A stretch of 64,000 bases of DNA from JANXSF01 sp043745195 (GTDB lineage Bacteria; Acidobacteriota; Terriglobia; Bryobacterales; Bryobacteraceae), in the NCBI GenBank assembly GCA_043745195.1, contig JAYTTF010000262.1:39366-103365 (forward strand), in the 5' to 3' direction. The notes beneath the pieces were generated by a model. The model saw nothing but the letters and a program-made list of their open reading frames with translations. It did no database searches and was not told where the DNA came from. Shown here piece after piece: positions 51,920-60,445 of this stretch (positions are counted from its first letter, which is position 1; each line of letters begins with the position of its first letter). The translations under genes and the position numbers were made by a program.

Positions 51920-52942
51920 CTATTTAATATAGATTGCTAACTGCCGCTGCTTTACTACTTTACCAATGCGGAAAGCTTGAGGATAAAGACGCTCCATTGA
52001 GGCGGCATCCTTTTCGGGGAGTGTAAGGAGAAGGCCACCGGAAGTTTGTGGATCATAAAGAAGGTTGAGAATTTCAGTTGGAATTTCTGAAGTTGCTTCA
52101 ACAAACGGAGAGCAGTATTCGCGATTGTTCTTAAGCCCCCCTGGAATTGCACCTAGTTTCGAGTAGTCGACGGCTCCCGGTAGAAACTGCAAAAGTGTTG
52201 AACTGATTTCCAAGGATACATGGCTGGCTGCAGCTACTTCCCTGGCATGGCCGATGAGACCGAAGCCGGTCACGTCGGTGACAGCGTGGACGTCTACTTG
52301 CGCCATTGCCTCCGCCGCTTTTCGGTTCAAAGTCGTCATGGAGGCAATCGATGATTCAACGTCGTGAATTCTTGCTATTCCTTTTTTCAATGCCGTCGAT
52401 ATGACACCTGTGCCGAGGGGCTTGGTTAGGAGTAGTACATCGCCAGGCTTTGCATGAGAGTTCGCTTTCATTTTGGACGGGTGTACCAGCCCGGTAACAG
52501 CGTAGCCGAATTTGGGCTCGTCATCGTTGATGGAATGGCCACCAAGAATGGTGCATTGCGCTTCCCGCATTTTTTCAGCGCCGCCTTGAAGAATGCCTGC
52601 TAAATCGGAGAATTCACCGGAAGTTGGCCAAGCAAGAATCGACAAGGAGGTAATGGGTCTGCCGCCCATGGCGTATACATCGCTTAGGGCGTTGGCAGCG
52701 GCGATTGCGCCAAAAAGGTAAGGGTCATCGACGATGGGAGTGAAAAAGTCTACGGTTTGAACAAGGGCACAATCTTCGGAGAGCAGATACACTCCGGCGT
52801 CGTCCGACGTATTGAATCCAACCAAGACGTTTGGGTCGTTTTGTAAAGGAAGACTAGCAAGCACTTGGTCCAAAACCTTTGGACTTAATTTGCTAGCTCA
52901 ACCGGCGGCTTTTACGTGAGCTGTGAGCTTTCTCGCGGACAT
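51920..52942 (-). CDS. selD: Selenide, water dikinase, itself a selenoprotein (in-frame UGA)
   Basis: SelD makes selenophosphate from selenide and ATP for selenocysteine and selenouridine synthesis. Read normally the frame opens only at 52873, losing the active site. Extending it upstream gives ATG at 52942 and the N terminus MSARKLTAHVKAAG-U-ASKLSPKVLDQVL, with TGA at 52898-52900 exactly where SelD has its catalytic Cys or Sec (compare AAGCAAK in Cys forms). The product is then 340 residues, normal for the family. Other motifs: DDAGVY, VQTVDFFTPIVDDPYLFG, AANALSDVYAMGG, ILGGHSINDDEPKFGYAVTG, and VTDVTGFGLIGHA. A SECIS-like hairpin follows the UGA. In-frame stops lie directly upstream of the ATG region. 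The organism must therefore carry selA, selB and tRNA-Sec elsewhere; none is in this window. Confidence 0.92.
52854..52900 (-). promoter_or_regulatory. Bacterial SECIS element within selD
   Basis: Directly after the TGA codon the minus strand can fold into two stacked stems: CTAGCAA with TTGCTAG (7 bp, offsets 2-8 and 38-44 after the UGA) and GTCCAAA with TTTGGAC (7 bp, offsets 14-20 and 24-30), capped by the loop GGU. The loop begins 21 nt after the UGA and has G in its first two positions, as known for bacterial SECIS elements bound by SelB. All of it lies inside the coding sequence. Confidence 0.85.
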
Positions 52943-53163
52943 AGTAAACAAACCCAATTGTATCCATTAGGCTGCCCATGGGTCCATATTCCACTCCAGT
53001 TGGAAAGAGAAGGAATATTCTGATTCAAGTATGGAGTCGTACGGACGATAAGGTGAATTGGTCGGTTTAACTTGTCCAACTGTGGCAGGTGCTGCGTGGC
53101 CAATACGGGTCAGCTTAAAAGTTGATTGATTTGCACATTTATTAGGGTGGAGGAGACAGACAC

Positions 53164-53724
53164 ATGCAAGCAGCCGCATTGCCGGAACAGATGAAAGCAC
53201 CAGTAACGATTGCTACACAATTCGGGGATCGTTGCTCGGGTAAGTATTTGGCCTTTCATTTAGGAAAAGAAGAGTTTGGGATTCATGTTTTGAAGATACT
53301 GGAAATTATTGGGGTGCAGGATATCACCTCAGTGCCAAGTTCCCCAATCTATGTCAAAGGTGTCATCAACCTTCGTGGGAAAGTCATTCCGGTGATTGAT
53401 TTGCGGGCGAAGTTTGGTCTTCCGCAAGTGGAATACACGAAGCGTACCTGCATCATCGTCGTGCAAGTTGAAGGCGAACGAACACCTGTGTTGATGGGTG
53501 TGGTGGTCGACGGTGTTTCAGAGGTATTGAACATTGGTGCACAAGAAATCGAGGCCTCCCCAAATTTCGGCACAGGCGAATCGATTCCTTACATATTGGG
53601 TATGGCAAAGATGAAGGACGGAGTAAAGATGTTGCTCGATATCAACGTTGTTCTAAGCCGTCAGGAATTAAAAAGTTTAGGGTCGGTCGATGTCAAATCA
53701 TGTATTGAGAAAGAGAGCAATTAA
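53164..53724 (+). CDS. cheW: Chemotaxis coupling protein CheW
   Basis: 186 residues; GGAGGAG lies before the ATG. The CheW beta-barrel domain runs from about residue 25 (KYLAFHLGKEEFGIHVLKILEIIG) through VKGVINLRGKVIPVIDLRAKFGL to KMKDGVKMLLDINVVL. CheW bridges chemoreceptors and the kinase CheA under the membrane. It is the first gene of the che operon and is followed directly (no spacer) by the receptor gene. It is divergent from selD with 221 bp between starts, a spacer with no other recognised gene. Confidence 0.95.
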   Translation: MQAAALPEQMKAPVTIATQFGDRCSGKYLAFHLGKEEFGIHVLKILEIIGVQDITSVPSSPIYVKGVINLRGKVIPVIDLRAKFGLPQVEYTKRTCIIVVQVEGERTPVLMGVVVDGVSEVLNIGAQEIEASPNFGTGESIPYILGMAKMKDGVKMLLDINVVLSRQELKSLGSVDVKSCIEKESN

Positions 53725-54912
53725 ATGAACTTGCAACAACGTGTTTTCCATTGTCTGATGGCGATAGTAATCCTCGCATTTCTGGTTGGAGGATTTGCTT
53801 GGACTGGTAGTATCAGCGAAGGGTTGGCTCAACAGTCCAAGCGGGAATCTGTTTGTGGTTCACTTTCCTGCGCTCATGCCGGGTTGGCACTTTCTTGCTT
53901 ACTCATGTTTTTGATCTCCTTGTTTCTAGTATTTTTGCTGAAGCAAGCTACACGGCAATTTCTGGAATTGGCAAGGGAAATGGCATCGGGTGCCTCCGAG
54001 GTATCCATTGCTGCAGAACATGTTTCGAATGTCAGTCAAACATTGGCCCAAGGTTCTATTGAACAGGCTGCTTCGATTGAACAAACCTCCGGGTCAAGTG
54101 ATCGAATCACAGCTATGACCACAAGCAACGCTACAAATGCGCAATCTGCTGCCGAGCATATGGCGGAAGTTGACCGCTGGGTGACGTCGGCAAATACTGC
54201 GATTGCGGGGATGGTGTTGTCAATGGAAGAGATTACCACTTCCAGCGCAAAGATAGCGCGAATCATAAAGGTGATTGATGAAATCGCATTTCAAACCAAT
54301 ATTCTTGCGCTCAATGCAGCAGTTGAGGCAGCGCGAGCCGGAGAAGCGGGAATGGGGTTTGCCGTAGTGGCTGATGAAGTTCGAAATCTGGCGCAAAGGA
54401 GTGCTCAAGCAGCTAAGGATACTTCGGGCTTAATTCAAGAATCCATCCAAAAATCAAGTGACGGAAGCGTGAAGCTCCTGGAGGTAACAGGGGCGATCCA
54501 AACCATTACGGAGTCTACCGCGAAAGCTAAGAGGCTGATTGACGATGTTAATTCGGCGAGCCATGGAGAGGCGTTGGGCATCGGTCAAATAGCCCAGGCA
54601 ATTGTTCAAATGGGTCAAGTTACACAACGGAATGCGGCCAGCGCAGAAGAAGGCGCTTCGGCAAGTCAGCAATTGAGTTCGCAAGCGGAGTCCATGTCTG
54701 CAGTAGTTCGGCGACTGCAAGCGCTGATTTCGAGCGAACCCAACCGTGTCAAGGTGTCAGGGTCATCCAGCCGACAAATTCGACGTGTCCCTCCGTCTCC
54801 TGAATTTAGAAAAAACGTACCGCTGTTTGCTGCCACACGGCAATCTTCTAAAACCAAAAGTGCTGTGGTTGACCCATTCCCAATGCATGACGGGGACTTC
54901 GTAGATTTCTAG
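53725..54912 (+). CDS. Methyl-accepting chemotaxis protein without a periplasmic sensor domain
   Basis: 395 residues. Two membrane helices lie at about 7-28 and 50-72, separated by only about 20 residues, so there is no room for a classical ligand-binding domain. The cytoplasmic signalling domain follows directly; its tip is IDEIAFQTNILALNAAVEAARAGEAGMGFAVVADEVRNLAQRSA, the most conserved chemoreceptor sequence. No HAMP domain is evident, and no C-terminal pentapeptide for CheR binding. It may sense a membrane or cytoplasmic signal, or act with partners. It starts one base after cheW. Confidence 0.93.
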   Translation: MNLQQRVFHCLMAIVILAFLVGGFAWTGSISEGLAQQSKRESVCGSLSCAHAGLALSCLLMFLISLFLVFLLKQATRQFLELAREMASGASEVSIAAEHVSNVSQTLAQGSIEQAASIEQTSGSSDRITAMTTSNATNAQSAAEHMAEVDRWVTSANTAIAGMVLSMEEITTSSAKIARIIKVIDEIAFQTNILALNAAVEAARAGEAGMGFAVVADEVRNLAQRSAQAAKDTSGLIQESIQKSSDGSVKLLEVTGAIQTITESTAKAKRLIDDVNSASHGEALGIGQIAQAIVQMGQVTQRNAASAEEGASASQQLSSQAESMSAVVRRLQALISSEPNRVKVSGSSSRQIRRVPPSPEFRKNVPLFAATRQSSKTKSAVVDPFPMHDGDFVDF

Positions 54913-54948
54913 GTGGTCATATTTGAAGTTGTCCAGTCGGAGCTTACA

Positions 54949-57036
54949 ATGAATCAGACGAAAAATGCCTCATGGGATATATTGCTGGAACGAGTAGACT
55001 TGTTTGCCAGCGATTTGGTTATTGGGAACACTTCTGAACTCTCCATTGACCCGATCATGGCGAGTCTTCAGGAGGTTTGTGAAAATGGATGCGAATCGGA
55101 ACGACTTTTTGATGCGGCCATCCAACTTAAGTCTTCTTTTGGGTTAAATGAAGGCGGAAACCGACAACAATCACTTTCCAATAGTATTACGAACTTGCAG
55201 ACAGCGATTACCAGTGCAAGAATTGAAAACGAAAATCCAACTCCATTAAAAAACGGAAAGGCGACCACGCTGGTCCCTCTTTGGGAGGATCCGGACCTTG
55301 TGCGAGATTTCATCTTGGAATCAATGGAGCACCTCAGCACAATTGAAAATGGATTGTTAAAGATTGAAGAAGATCCCAATCAAACTGAGCCGATCCACTC
55401 TGTCTTTAGGAGCTTCCATACAATTAAGGGACTAGCTGGGTTTCTTGAATTGGATTCCATTCGTGAGGTAGCTCATGAAGTGGAAACAGTTCTGGATCTT
55501 GCACGAAATTTGAAAATGAAAATTGGACCGGCTGTCGTTGATGTTGTGTTGGCAAGCGCGGACTATCTTCGTCAAGCTATCAAGTCCATTGAAGAAGGAT
55601 TAGTTGGCGTACCAAGAAAATTAGAGCCAATTGAACCTCTCTTGAATAGGATACGAAGCTTGGGAGAAATCAAGCAAGAGATCGAAAAGAGGGATGCAAT
55701 TGTGATTCCTCCTGTCATACCTAAATCAACCAAAGGGATTAGAAATTGTTCTGCCCCTAAGAATGAGACCACAGACACTCTCTTGAAGATGATCCGAAAT
55801 AGCGAGCCGGAAGTGGTTTTGGAGACAACGAACAAAACCGCAAAAGTAGAGCAAGCCGGCGACTTATCTAACTTTGCGATTCGAGTGGAAACGGCAAAAC
55901 TAGATCATTTGCTGAACATGGTTGGGGAGTTGGTGATTGCTCAATCGATGGTTAAACACGAGCCGTCTTTGAATAACCCAGGAAATGCCCGTCTACAGGC
56001 ACATTTGACGCAACTCAATCGGATTACCGACGAGGTGCAAAAAATGTCCATGACTCTGCGCATGGTTCCCATTGGCACTTTATTCCAACGAATGAAACGC
56101 CTGGTCCGGGACTTGGCTCGAAAAGGCGGCAAACAGGCGGATTTGGAAGTGACCGGTGAAGATACGGAACTGGATAAAACAGTGGTTGACGGTTTGGCCG
56201 ATCCGCTGATGCATATGGTACGAAACGCACTGGACCATGGCGTAGAGCCCAGTGCTGATCGGATTGCATTGGGCAAACCCGCTGCCGCACAGATCGGGCT
56301 CAAGGCTTACCACCAAGGTGGGCATGTGGTAATTGAAGTCAGTGATGACGGCCGAGGTCTCAACCGGGAAAAAATTCTGGCGAAGGCACGTAAGAACAAT
56401 AGGATTGGTGAAAATACTGTTCTCTCCGATTCGGAAATCTGCCATCTTATCTTTGAACCTGGCTTTTCCACTGCGGACACAATTACGGACATTTCCGGAC
56501 GTGGTGTCGGAATGGATGTGGTTAAGAAGAGCATTCTCAATATGCGGGGCAGAGTGGAGATTCATTCGGTTCCTGGGATCGGAACCACTTTTTTTATCCG
56601 GCTTCCGTTAACTCTGGCAATTATTGATGGACTTGTCGTCGGTGTTGGAATCGAAAGATACGTGGTGCCAATTTTCGCAGTAACTGAAATGTTCCGCCCA
56701 ACAGCAGCAATGTTATCAAGTCTGGAAGACAAATACGAAATGGTGATGGTCCGTGGACGATTGCTGCCGATTGTGAGACTACACAAGCGATTCAGCGTTG
56801 TGCCAAAGAATGAGGACCCCTGCAACGCATTATTTATCGTCGTTGAGCAAGAGGGAAAACGCTTTTGCCTAATGGTAGATGAATTCATAGGAAAGCAAGA
56901 AGTTGTTATCAAGAACCTGGGGGAATGTTTTAAAAACGTGTCCGGTGTAGCAGGTGGAGCTATTTTAGGCGACGGAAGAGTAGGACTAATTTTGGAGATT
57001 GCCGGGTTAGTGGAATCCCGAGCGGAAGCCGCATAG
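54949..57036 (+). CDS. cheA: Chemotaxis histidine kinase CheA
   Basis: 695 residues from the ATG at 54949, with GGAG 7 bases upstream; a GTG at 54913 is disfavoured. An N-terminal stretch of about 110 residues with no recognised domain comes first. The Hpt domain follows, with phosphorylated His157 in FRSFHTIKGLAGFL. After a linker without a clear CheY-binding P2 domain come the dimerisation helices (KLDHLLNMVGELVIAQSM), the ATPase (N-box PLMHMVRNALDHGVEP, G1 VSDDGRGLN, G2 DISGRGVGMDVVKK) and the CheW-like regulatory domain (from about 560). It phosphorylates CheY and CheB encoded downstream. Confidence 0.96.
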   Translation: MNQTKNASWDILLERVDLFASDLVIGNTSELSIDPIMASLQEVCENGCESERLFDAAIQLKSSFGLNEGGNRQQSLSNSITNLQTAITSARIENENPTPLKNGKATTLVPLWEDPDLVRDFILESMEHLSTIENGLLKIEEDPNQTEPIHSVFRSFHTIKGLAGFLELDSIREVAHEVETVLDLARNLKMKIGPAVVDVVLASADYLRQAIKSIEEGLVGVPRKLEPIEPLLNRIRSLGEIKQEIEKRDAIVIPPVIPKSTKGIRNCSAPKNETTDTLLKMIRNSEPEVVLETTNKTAKVEQAGDLSNFAIRVETAKLDHLLNMVGELVIAQSMVKHEPSLNNPGNARLQAHLTQLNRITDEVQKMSMTLRMVPIGTLFQRMKRLVRDLARKGGKQADLEVTGEDTELDKTVVDGLADPLMHMVRNALDHGVEPSADRIALGKPAAAQIGLKAYHQGGHVVIEVSDDGRGLNREKILAKARKNNRIGENTVLSDSEICHLIFEPGFSTADTITDISGRGVGMDVVKKSILNMRGRVEIHSVPGIGTTFFIRLPLTLAIIDGLVVGVGIERYVVPIFAVTEMFRPTAAMLSSLEDKYEMVMVRGRLLPIVRLHKRFSVVPKNEDPCNALFIVVEQEGKRFCLMVDEFIGKQEVVIKNLGECFKNVSGVAGGAILGDGRVGLILEIAGLVESRAEAA

Positions 57037-57037
57037 C

Positions 57038-57952
57038 ATGTCACTCACGTCAGAGGCAAAGGTCGAAATCCAGGTTCGAGCTCTTTCGGAAACAATCTAC
57101 AAGGAAATAGCAGAACTAACCTATGGCCAGTGTGGAGTGGATCTTAGAACAGGAAAAAAAGAACTAGTAAGTTCACGGCTTGCAAGGGTATTGAAACAAA
57201 GCGATTGTTTATCGTTCGAACATTACTTGAAAATTCTTAAGGCTGATACAACCGGGCGATCCTTGACGGCGATGATTGATGCGTTAACAACAAACCATAC
57301 ATCTTTTCTGCGAGAACGGCAACATTTTGATTTCCTTGCGGCGCAAGCGCCCACATTGTTTTCCAGCCGGGAAAAATTGGAAATCTGGAGTGCTGCTTCG
57401 GCCACCGGAGAGGAAGTATATACACTTTTGATGGTCTTGATCGAAGCGTTGAAGTTACCATTCCCATCGGCAAAGACTGAAGGTTGGCTAACAATTTTGG
57501 GAACTGATATTTCTACAACTGTGCTGGAGAAAGCCAAAGCTGGTATCTATCCAGAAGAGAAACTGGATCCATTGCCTATTGAATGGAAGAGAAAATACTT
57601 TCTAAAAGGGAAAGGAATAGCCGAAGGCACGGTAAGAATAAGGCCCGAGTTGTGCCGGATGGCCAAATTTTCACAGCTCAATCTCATAGAGGCGCTGCCT
57701 TCAGAAAAGCTGTATCCGGTGATTTTTTGTAGAAACGTAATGATCTATTTCGATAAGACGACACGACAAACAGTTGTCAAATCTCTTGTCAGTTGTCTTG
57801 AACCAGAAGGGTTCTTTATGACTGGACATGCAGAGAGTATTGTCGGATTGGATGTCGGTTTGACATATGTTGCACCTGCTATATATCAAAATCGAGGTTT
57901 GGGCCAAATCAAACCATCTTTTAAGATGGATCGAACAAAGGGAGGTCACTAA
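57038..57952 (+). CDS. cheR: Chemoreceptor glutamate methyltransferase CheR
   Basis: 304 residues. The N-terminal helical domain is followed by TTNHTSFLRERQHFDFL (canonically TTNETSFFR), the SAM-binding loop IWSAASATGEEVYTLLM, ILGTDISTTVLEKA, and the C-terminal VIFCRNVMIYFDKTT and MTGHAES. It methylates Glu residues of chemoreceptors for adaptation. It begins one base after cheA and is followed directly by cheD. Confidence 0.95.
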   Translation: MSLTSEAKVEIQVRALSETIYKEIAELTYGQCGVDLRTGKKELVSSRLARVLKQSDCLSFEHYLKILKADTTGRSLTAMIDALTTNHTSFLRERQHFDFLAAQAPTLFSSREKLEIWSAASATGEEVYTLLMVLIEALKLPFPSAKTEGWLTILGTDISTTVLEKAKAGIYPEEKLDPLPIEWKRKYFLKGKGIAEGTVRIRPELCRMAKFSQLNLIEALPSEKLYPVIFCRNVMIYFDKTTRQTVVKSLVSCLEPEGFFMTGHAESIVGLDVGLTYVAPAIYQNRGLGQIKPSFKMDRTKGGH

Positions 57953-58465
57953 ATGCCGCCCGTTGTTGTTGGAATTTCAGATTGTCAGTGGAGCACATCT
58001 TCATCGACCGATTTAGTTACGTACGCATTGGGTTCCTGCATTGCATTGACGATTTACGATCCGCAAGCTTCGGTTGGAGGGCTCCTTCACTACATGCTCC
58101 CCGAATCTAGTTTGAACCTGAAACGAGCCGGACAGAATCCATTCACCTTTGCCGATTCAGGTATTCCTATTCTTTTCCGGAAAGCATATGAACTTGGGGC
58201 ATCCAAAAGCCGTTTGATGGTGTGTGCCATTGGAGGTGCCCAAGTAATGGCTGATCAGGAGATGTTCAATATCGGCAAACGTAATCAGTTGGCATTGCGA
58301 AAGTTATTGTGGAAGGCTGGTGTGATTTTGCGGGGAGAAGCCGTGGGTGGTAATTCCTCCCGAACAGTAAGGCTTGAAATGACGAGCGGGCGCGTATTTG
58401 TGCGCGAAGCGGCCGGCCCAGAGACGGAATTGTTCCGCCAACCGAGTACTTTTCAACAGGCTTAA
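57953..58465 (+). CDS. cheD: Chemoreceptor glutamine deamidase CheD
   Basis: 170 residues. The catalytic triad known from Thermotoga CheD is seen with the same spacing: Thr23 and Cys29 in VTYALGSCIALTIYD and His46 in GGLLHYMLP. CheD deamidates receptor glutamines and, in systems with CheC/CheX-type phosphatases, can be regulated by them. The start ATG directly follows the cheR stop. Confidence 0.94.
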   Translation: MPPVVVGISDCQWSTSSSTDLVTYALGSCIALTIYDPQASVGGLLHYMLPESSLNLKRAGQNPFTFADSGIPILFRKAYELGASKSRLMVCAIGGAQVMADQEMFNIGKRNQLALRKLLWKAGVILRGEAVGGNSSRTVRLEMTSGRVFVREAAGPETELFRQPSTFQQA

Positions 58466-58475
58466 AAGGAGCTAT

Positions 58476-58862
58476 ATGGCATTCAGTGTTTTGATCGTCG
58501 ACGATTCCCCGGCTATGAGAGCCTTCATAAAGCGTGTGATCGATATGTCAGGATTCGATGTGGGCACTTGTATAGAAGCTGGTGATGGTGAAGAGGCGTT
58601 AGGAGTGCTCAGCCGTAGTTGGGTGGATATTGTACTTACCGACATAAATATGCCACGAATGAGCGGAGAGGAATTAGTCCGCAACATGCACCAGGATGAA
58701 ATGATGAAGGAAATTCCCATAGTCGTGGTTTCAACTGATTCTACCGAGATTCGCATAAAAACAATGATTAGCCTAGGGGCGAAGGGGTACGTAACCAAGC
58801 CCTTCCACCCTGAACAATTACGTTTTGAATTGGAGCGAGTTCTGGAGGTGTCCAATGTCTAG
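58476..58862 (+). CDS. cheY: Chemotaxis response regulator CheY
   Basis: 128 residues, a single receiver domain. Acidic pocket Asp9-Asp10 (LIVDDSPAMR), phospho-acceptor Asp56 (IVLTDINMPRMSG), Ser86 (VVVSTDS) and Lys108 (YVTKPF) are all in place. AAAAGGAG precedes the ATG. The output is unknown since no flagellar genes are in the window. The next gene overlaps by 8 bases. Confidence 0.95.
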   Translation: MAFSVLIVDDSPAMRAFIKRVIDMSGFDVGTCIEAGDGEEALGVLSRSWVDIVLTDINMPRMSGEELVRNMHQDEMMKEIPIVVVSTDSTEIRIKTMISLGAKGYVTKPFHPEQLRFELERVLEVSNV

Positions 58863-59316
58863 TTTGATAGCTCATGATTGGGGTACTCTTTTGCTCGCTT
58901 CGTCAGAAGAAGTGCTGGAAACGATGTTTTTTTGCAGTATCTTGCATTCGTCCCCAGGTCCATTCATCGGGGACGCCATATCGGCGAATCTGCGTTTCGA
59001 AGGAAGTCCGTCAGGGATTTTTACGGTGGTCTTATCATCCGTTGCGGCACGCGAAATGTCCGCAACGTTTTTGGGAATTGAGGCGGATGTGGTATCTCAA
59101 AGCCAAACGGATCAGGTGGTTGGAGAACTGGCAAATGTCATCTGCGGACACACCTTGAGCAAAGCATCATTCGGCGACACTTTTAGGCTAACCCACCCAG
59201 AAATTGTAAGGGTGGCTTCCGCACGTCCTTATGATGCAACATTAGGTATTGTTTTGCAGATTGAGAACGGATTATTTGCTGCTTTTATCAGTTTAGATCC
59301 TGATAGCATCCAATAA
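58855..59316 (+). CDS. cheX: CheX-like chemotaxis phosphatase
   Basis: 153 residues from the ATG at 58855, overlapping cheY by 8 bases. The key helix VVGELANVICGHTL carries the ExxN motif used by CheX/CheC/FliY phosphatases to remove phosphate from CheY-P. The overall length and the position next to cheY and cheB support CheX. Only one ExxN motif is present, as in CheX rather than CheC. Confidence 0.82.
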   Translation: MSSLIAHDWGTLLLASSEEVLETMFFCSILHSSPGPFIGDAISANLRFEGSPSGIFTVVLSSVAAREMSATFLGIEADVVSQSQTDQVVGELANVICGHTLSKASFGDTFRLTHPEIVRVASARPYDATLGIVLQIENGLFAAFISLDPDSIQ

Positions 59317-59355
59317 TTCCAAGAGTGACAGACAGCGAGGACAATTCAAGAAAAA

Positions 59356-60405
59356 ATGGGTTTGACTGAAAAAAACGTCCGTAGGTGCACGAAGCAGATC
59401 CGCATTCTTATAGTCGATGATTCTGCGCTGGTTCGGCGTATCTTGTGTCAGGCGATTTCGCAGCATGAAGACATGCTAGTTGTCGGCACGGCCTCGGATC
59501 CTTTTATCGCGCGTGACAAGATAATTGAGTTGCGCCCAGATGTCGTCACCTTGGACCTAGAAATGCCAAGAATGGATGGACTGACGTTTCTAAAGAAGAT
59601 AATGAAATATCATCCACTACCTGTTATTGTCATAAGCTCCGTTGGGCAGGCATCCGCAGCCCAAGCTACGGAGGCTTTGAGGCTAGGTGCGGTGGAAGTA
59701 TTTGCAAAACCCAATGGTTCGTTCTCCGTCGGAGAACTGGTTTCCACACTGCCCGATCGGATAAGAGCTGCGGCGCAATCGAAGAAGGTTACGTCACTAA
59801 GCATAAACGGTGTTCAACTGAAGCAGCAATCAGTCCGGCGTCAATTATTGATTGCTATCGGTGCGTCCACAGGAGGTACAGATGCAATTGAAAAAATATT
59901 GATTGCGATGCCACCGGATTGTCCACCCATTTTGGTGGCACAACACATTCCCGCAGGTTTTTCTGCGGCTTTTGCAAATCGCCTGGACCGTTTAGCGAGT
60001 ATTACCGTTAAAGAAGCGGAAGATGGTGACGCCGTTGTACCAGGGTGTGCACTCGTTGCTCCGGGCAATTTCCATATGTTTCTGCAGAAGTCATCATCTG
60101 GACTGAGTGTTGGTATCCGGTCTGGCCCAATGGTATGTTATCAACGCCCCTCGGTAGACGTTCTCTTTAAATCAATTGCGGAATCTTTGGGAGACCAATG
60201 CGTGGCTGTACTGCTTACTGGAATGGGCTCTGATGGAGCGCAAGGATTGCTTAAACTTCGGCAAACCGGGGCACGAACAATAACCCAAGATGAAGCAAGT
60301 TGTGTAGTTTATGGCATGCCACGGGAGGCTGTTAGAATAGGAGCATCGGAGCAAAGCTTACCGCTTGACAGGATTGCTTCGGTCCTACTTGAGAAGCCCG
60401 CCTAG
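59356..60405 (+). CDS. cheB: Receptor methylesterase / response regulator CheB
   Basis: 349 residues. The N-terminal receiver has phospho-acceptor Asp67 (VVTLDLEMPRMDG). After a short linker comes the methylesterase domain with catalytic Ser in AIGASTGGTDAIE, His in LVAQHIPAGFS and Asp in LTGMGSDGAQG. It removes methyl groups from receptors and may also deamidate. It closes the che operon (8 genes, all one strand). Confidence 0.96.
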   Translation: MGLTEKNVRRCTKQIRILIVDDSALVRRILCQAISQHEDMLVVGTASDPFIARDKIIELRPDVVTLDLEMPRMDGLTFLKKIMKYHPLPVIVISSVGQASAAQATEALRLGAVEVFAKPNGSFSVGELVSTLPDRIRAAAQSKKVTSLSINGVQLKQQSVRRQLLIAIGASTGGTDAIEKILIAMPPDCPPILVAQHIPAGFSAAFANRLDRLASITVKEAEDGDAVVPGCALVAPGNFHMFLQKSSSGLSVGIRSGPMVCYQRPSVDVLFKSIAESLGDQCVAVLLTGMGSDGAQGLLKLRQTGARTITQDEASCVVYGMPREAVRIGASEQSLPLDRIASVLLEKPA

Positions 60406-60445
60406 GCCATGTCGCCGAACAAAACCGTGAAAAAAGAGAATAATA

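Noticed and set aside
52912..53103. Minus-strand frame of 63 codons overlapping the selD start
   Set aside because: It overlaps the selD N terminus in another frame and has no family features; the selD reading is far better supported.
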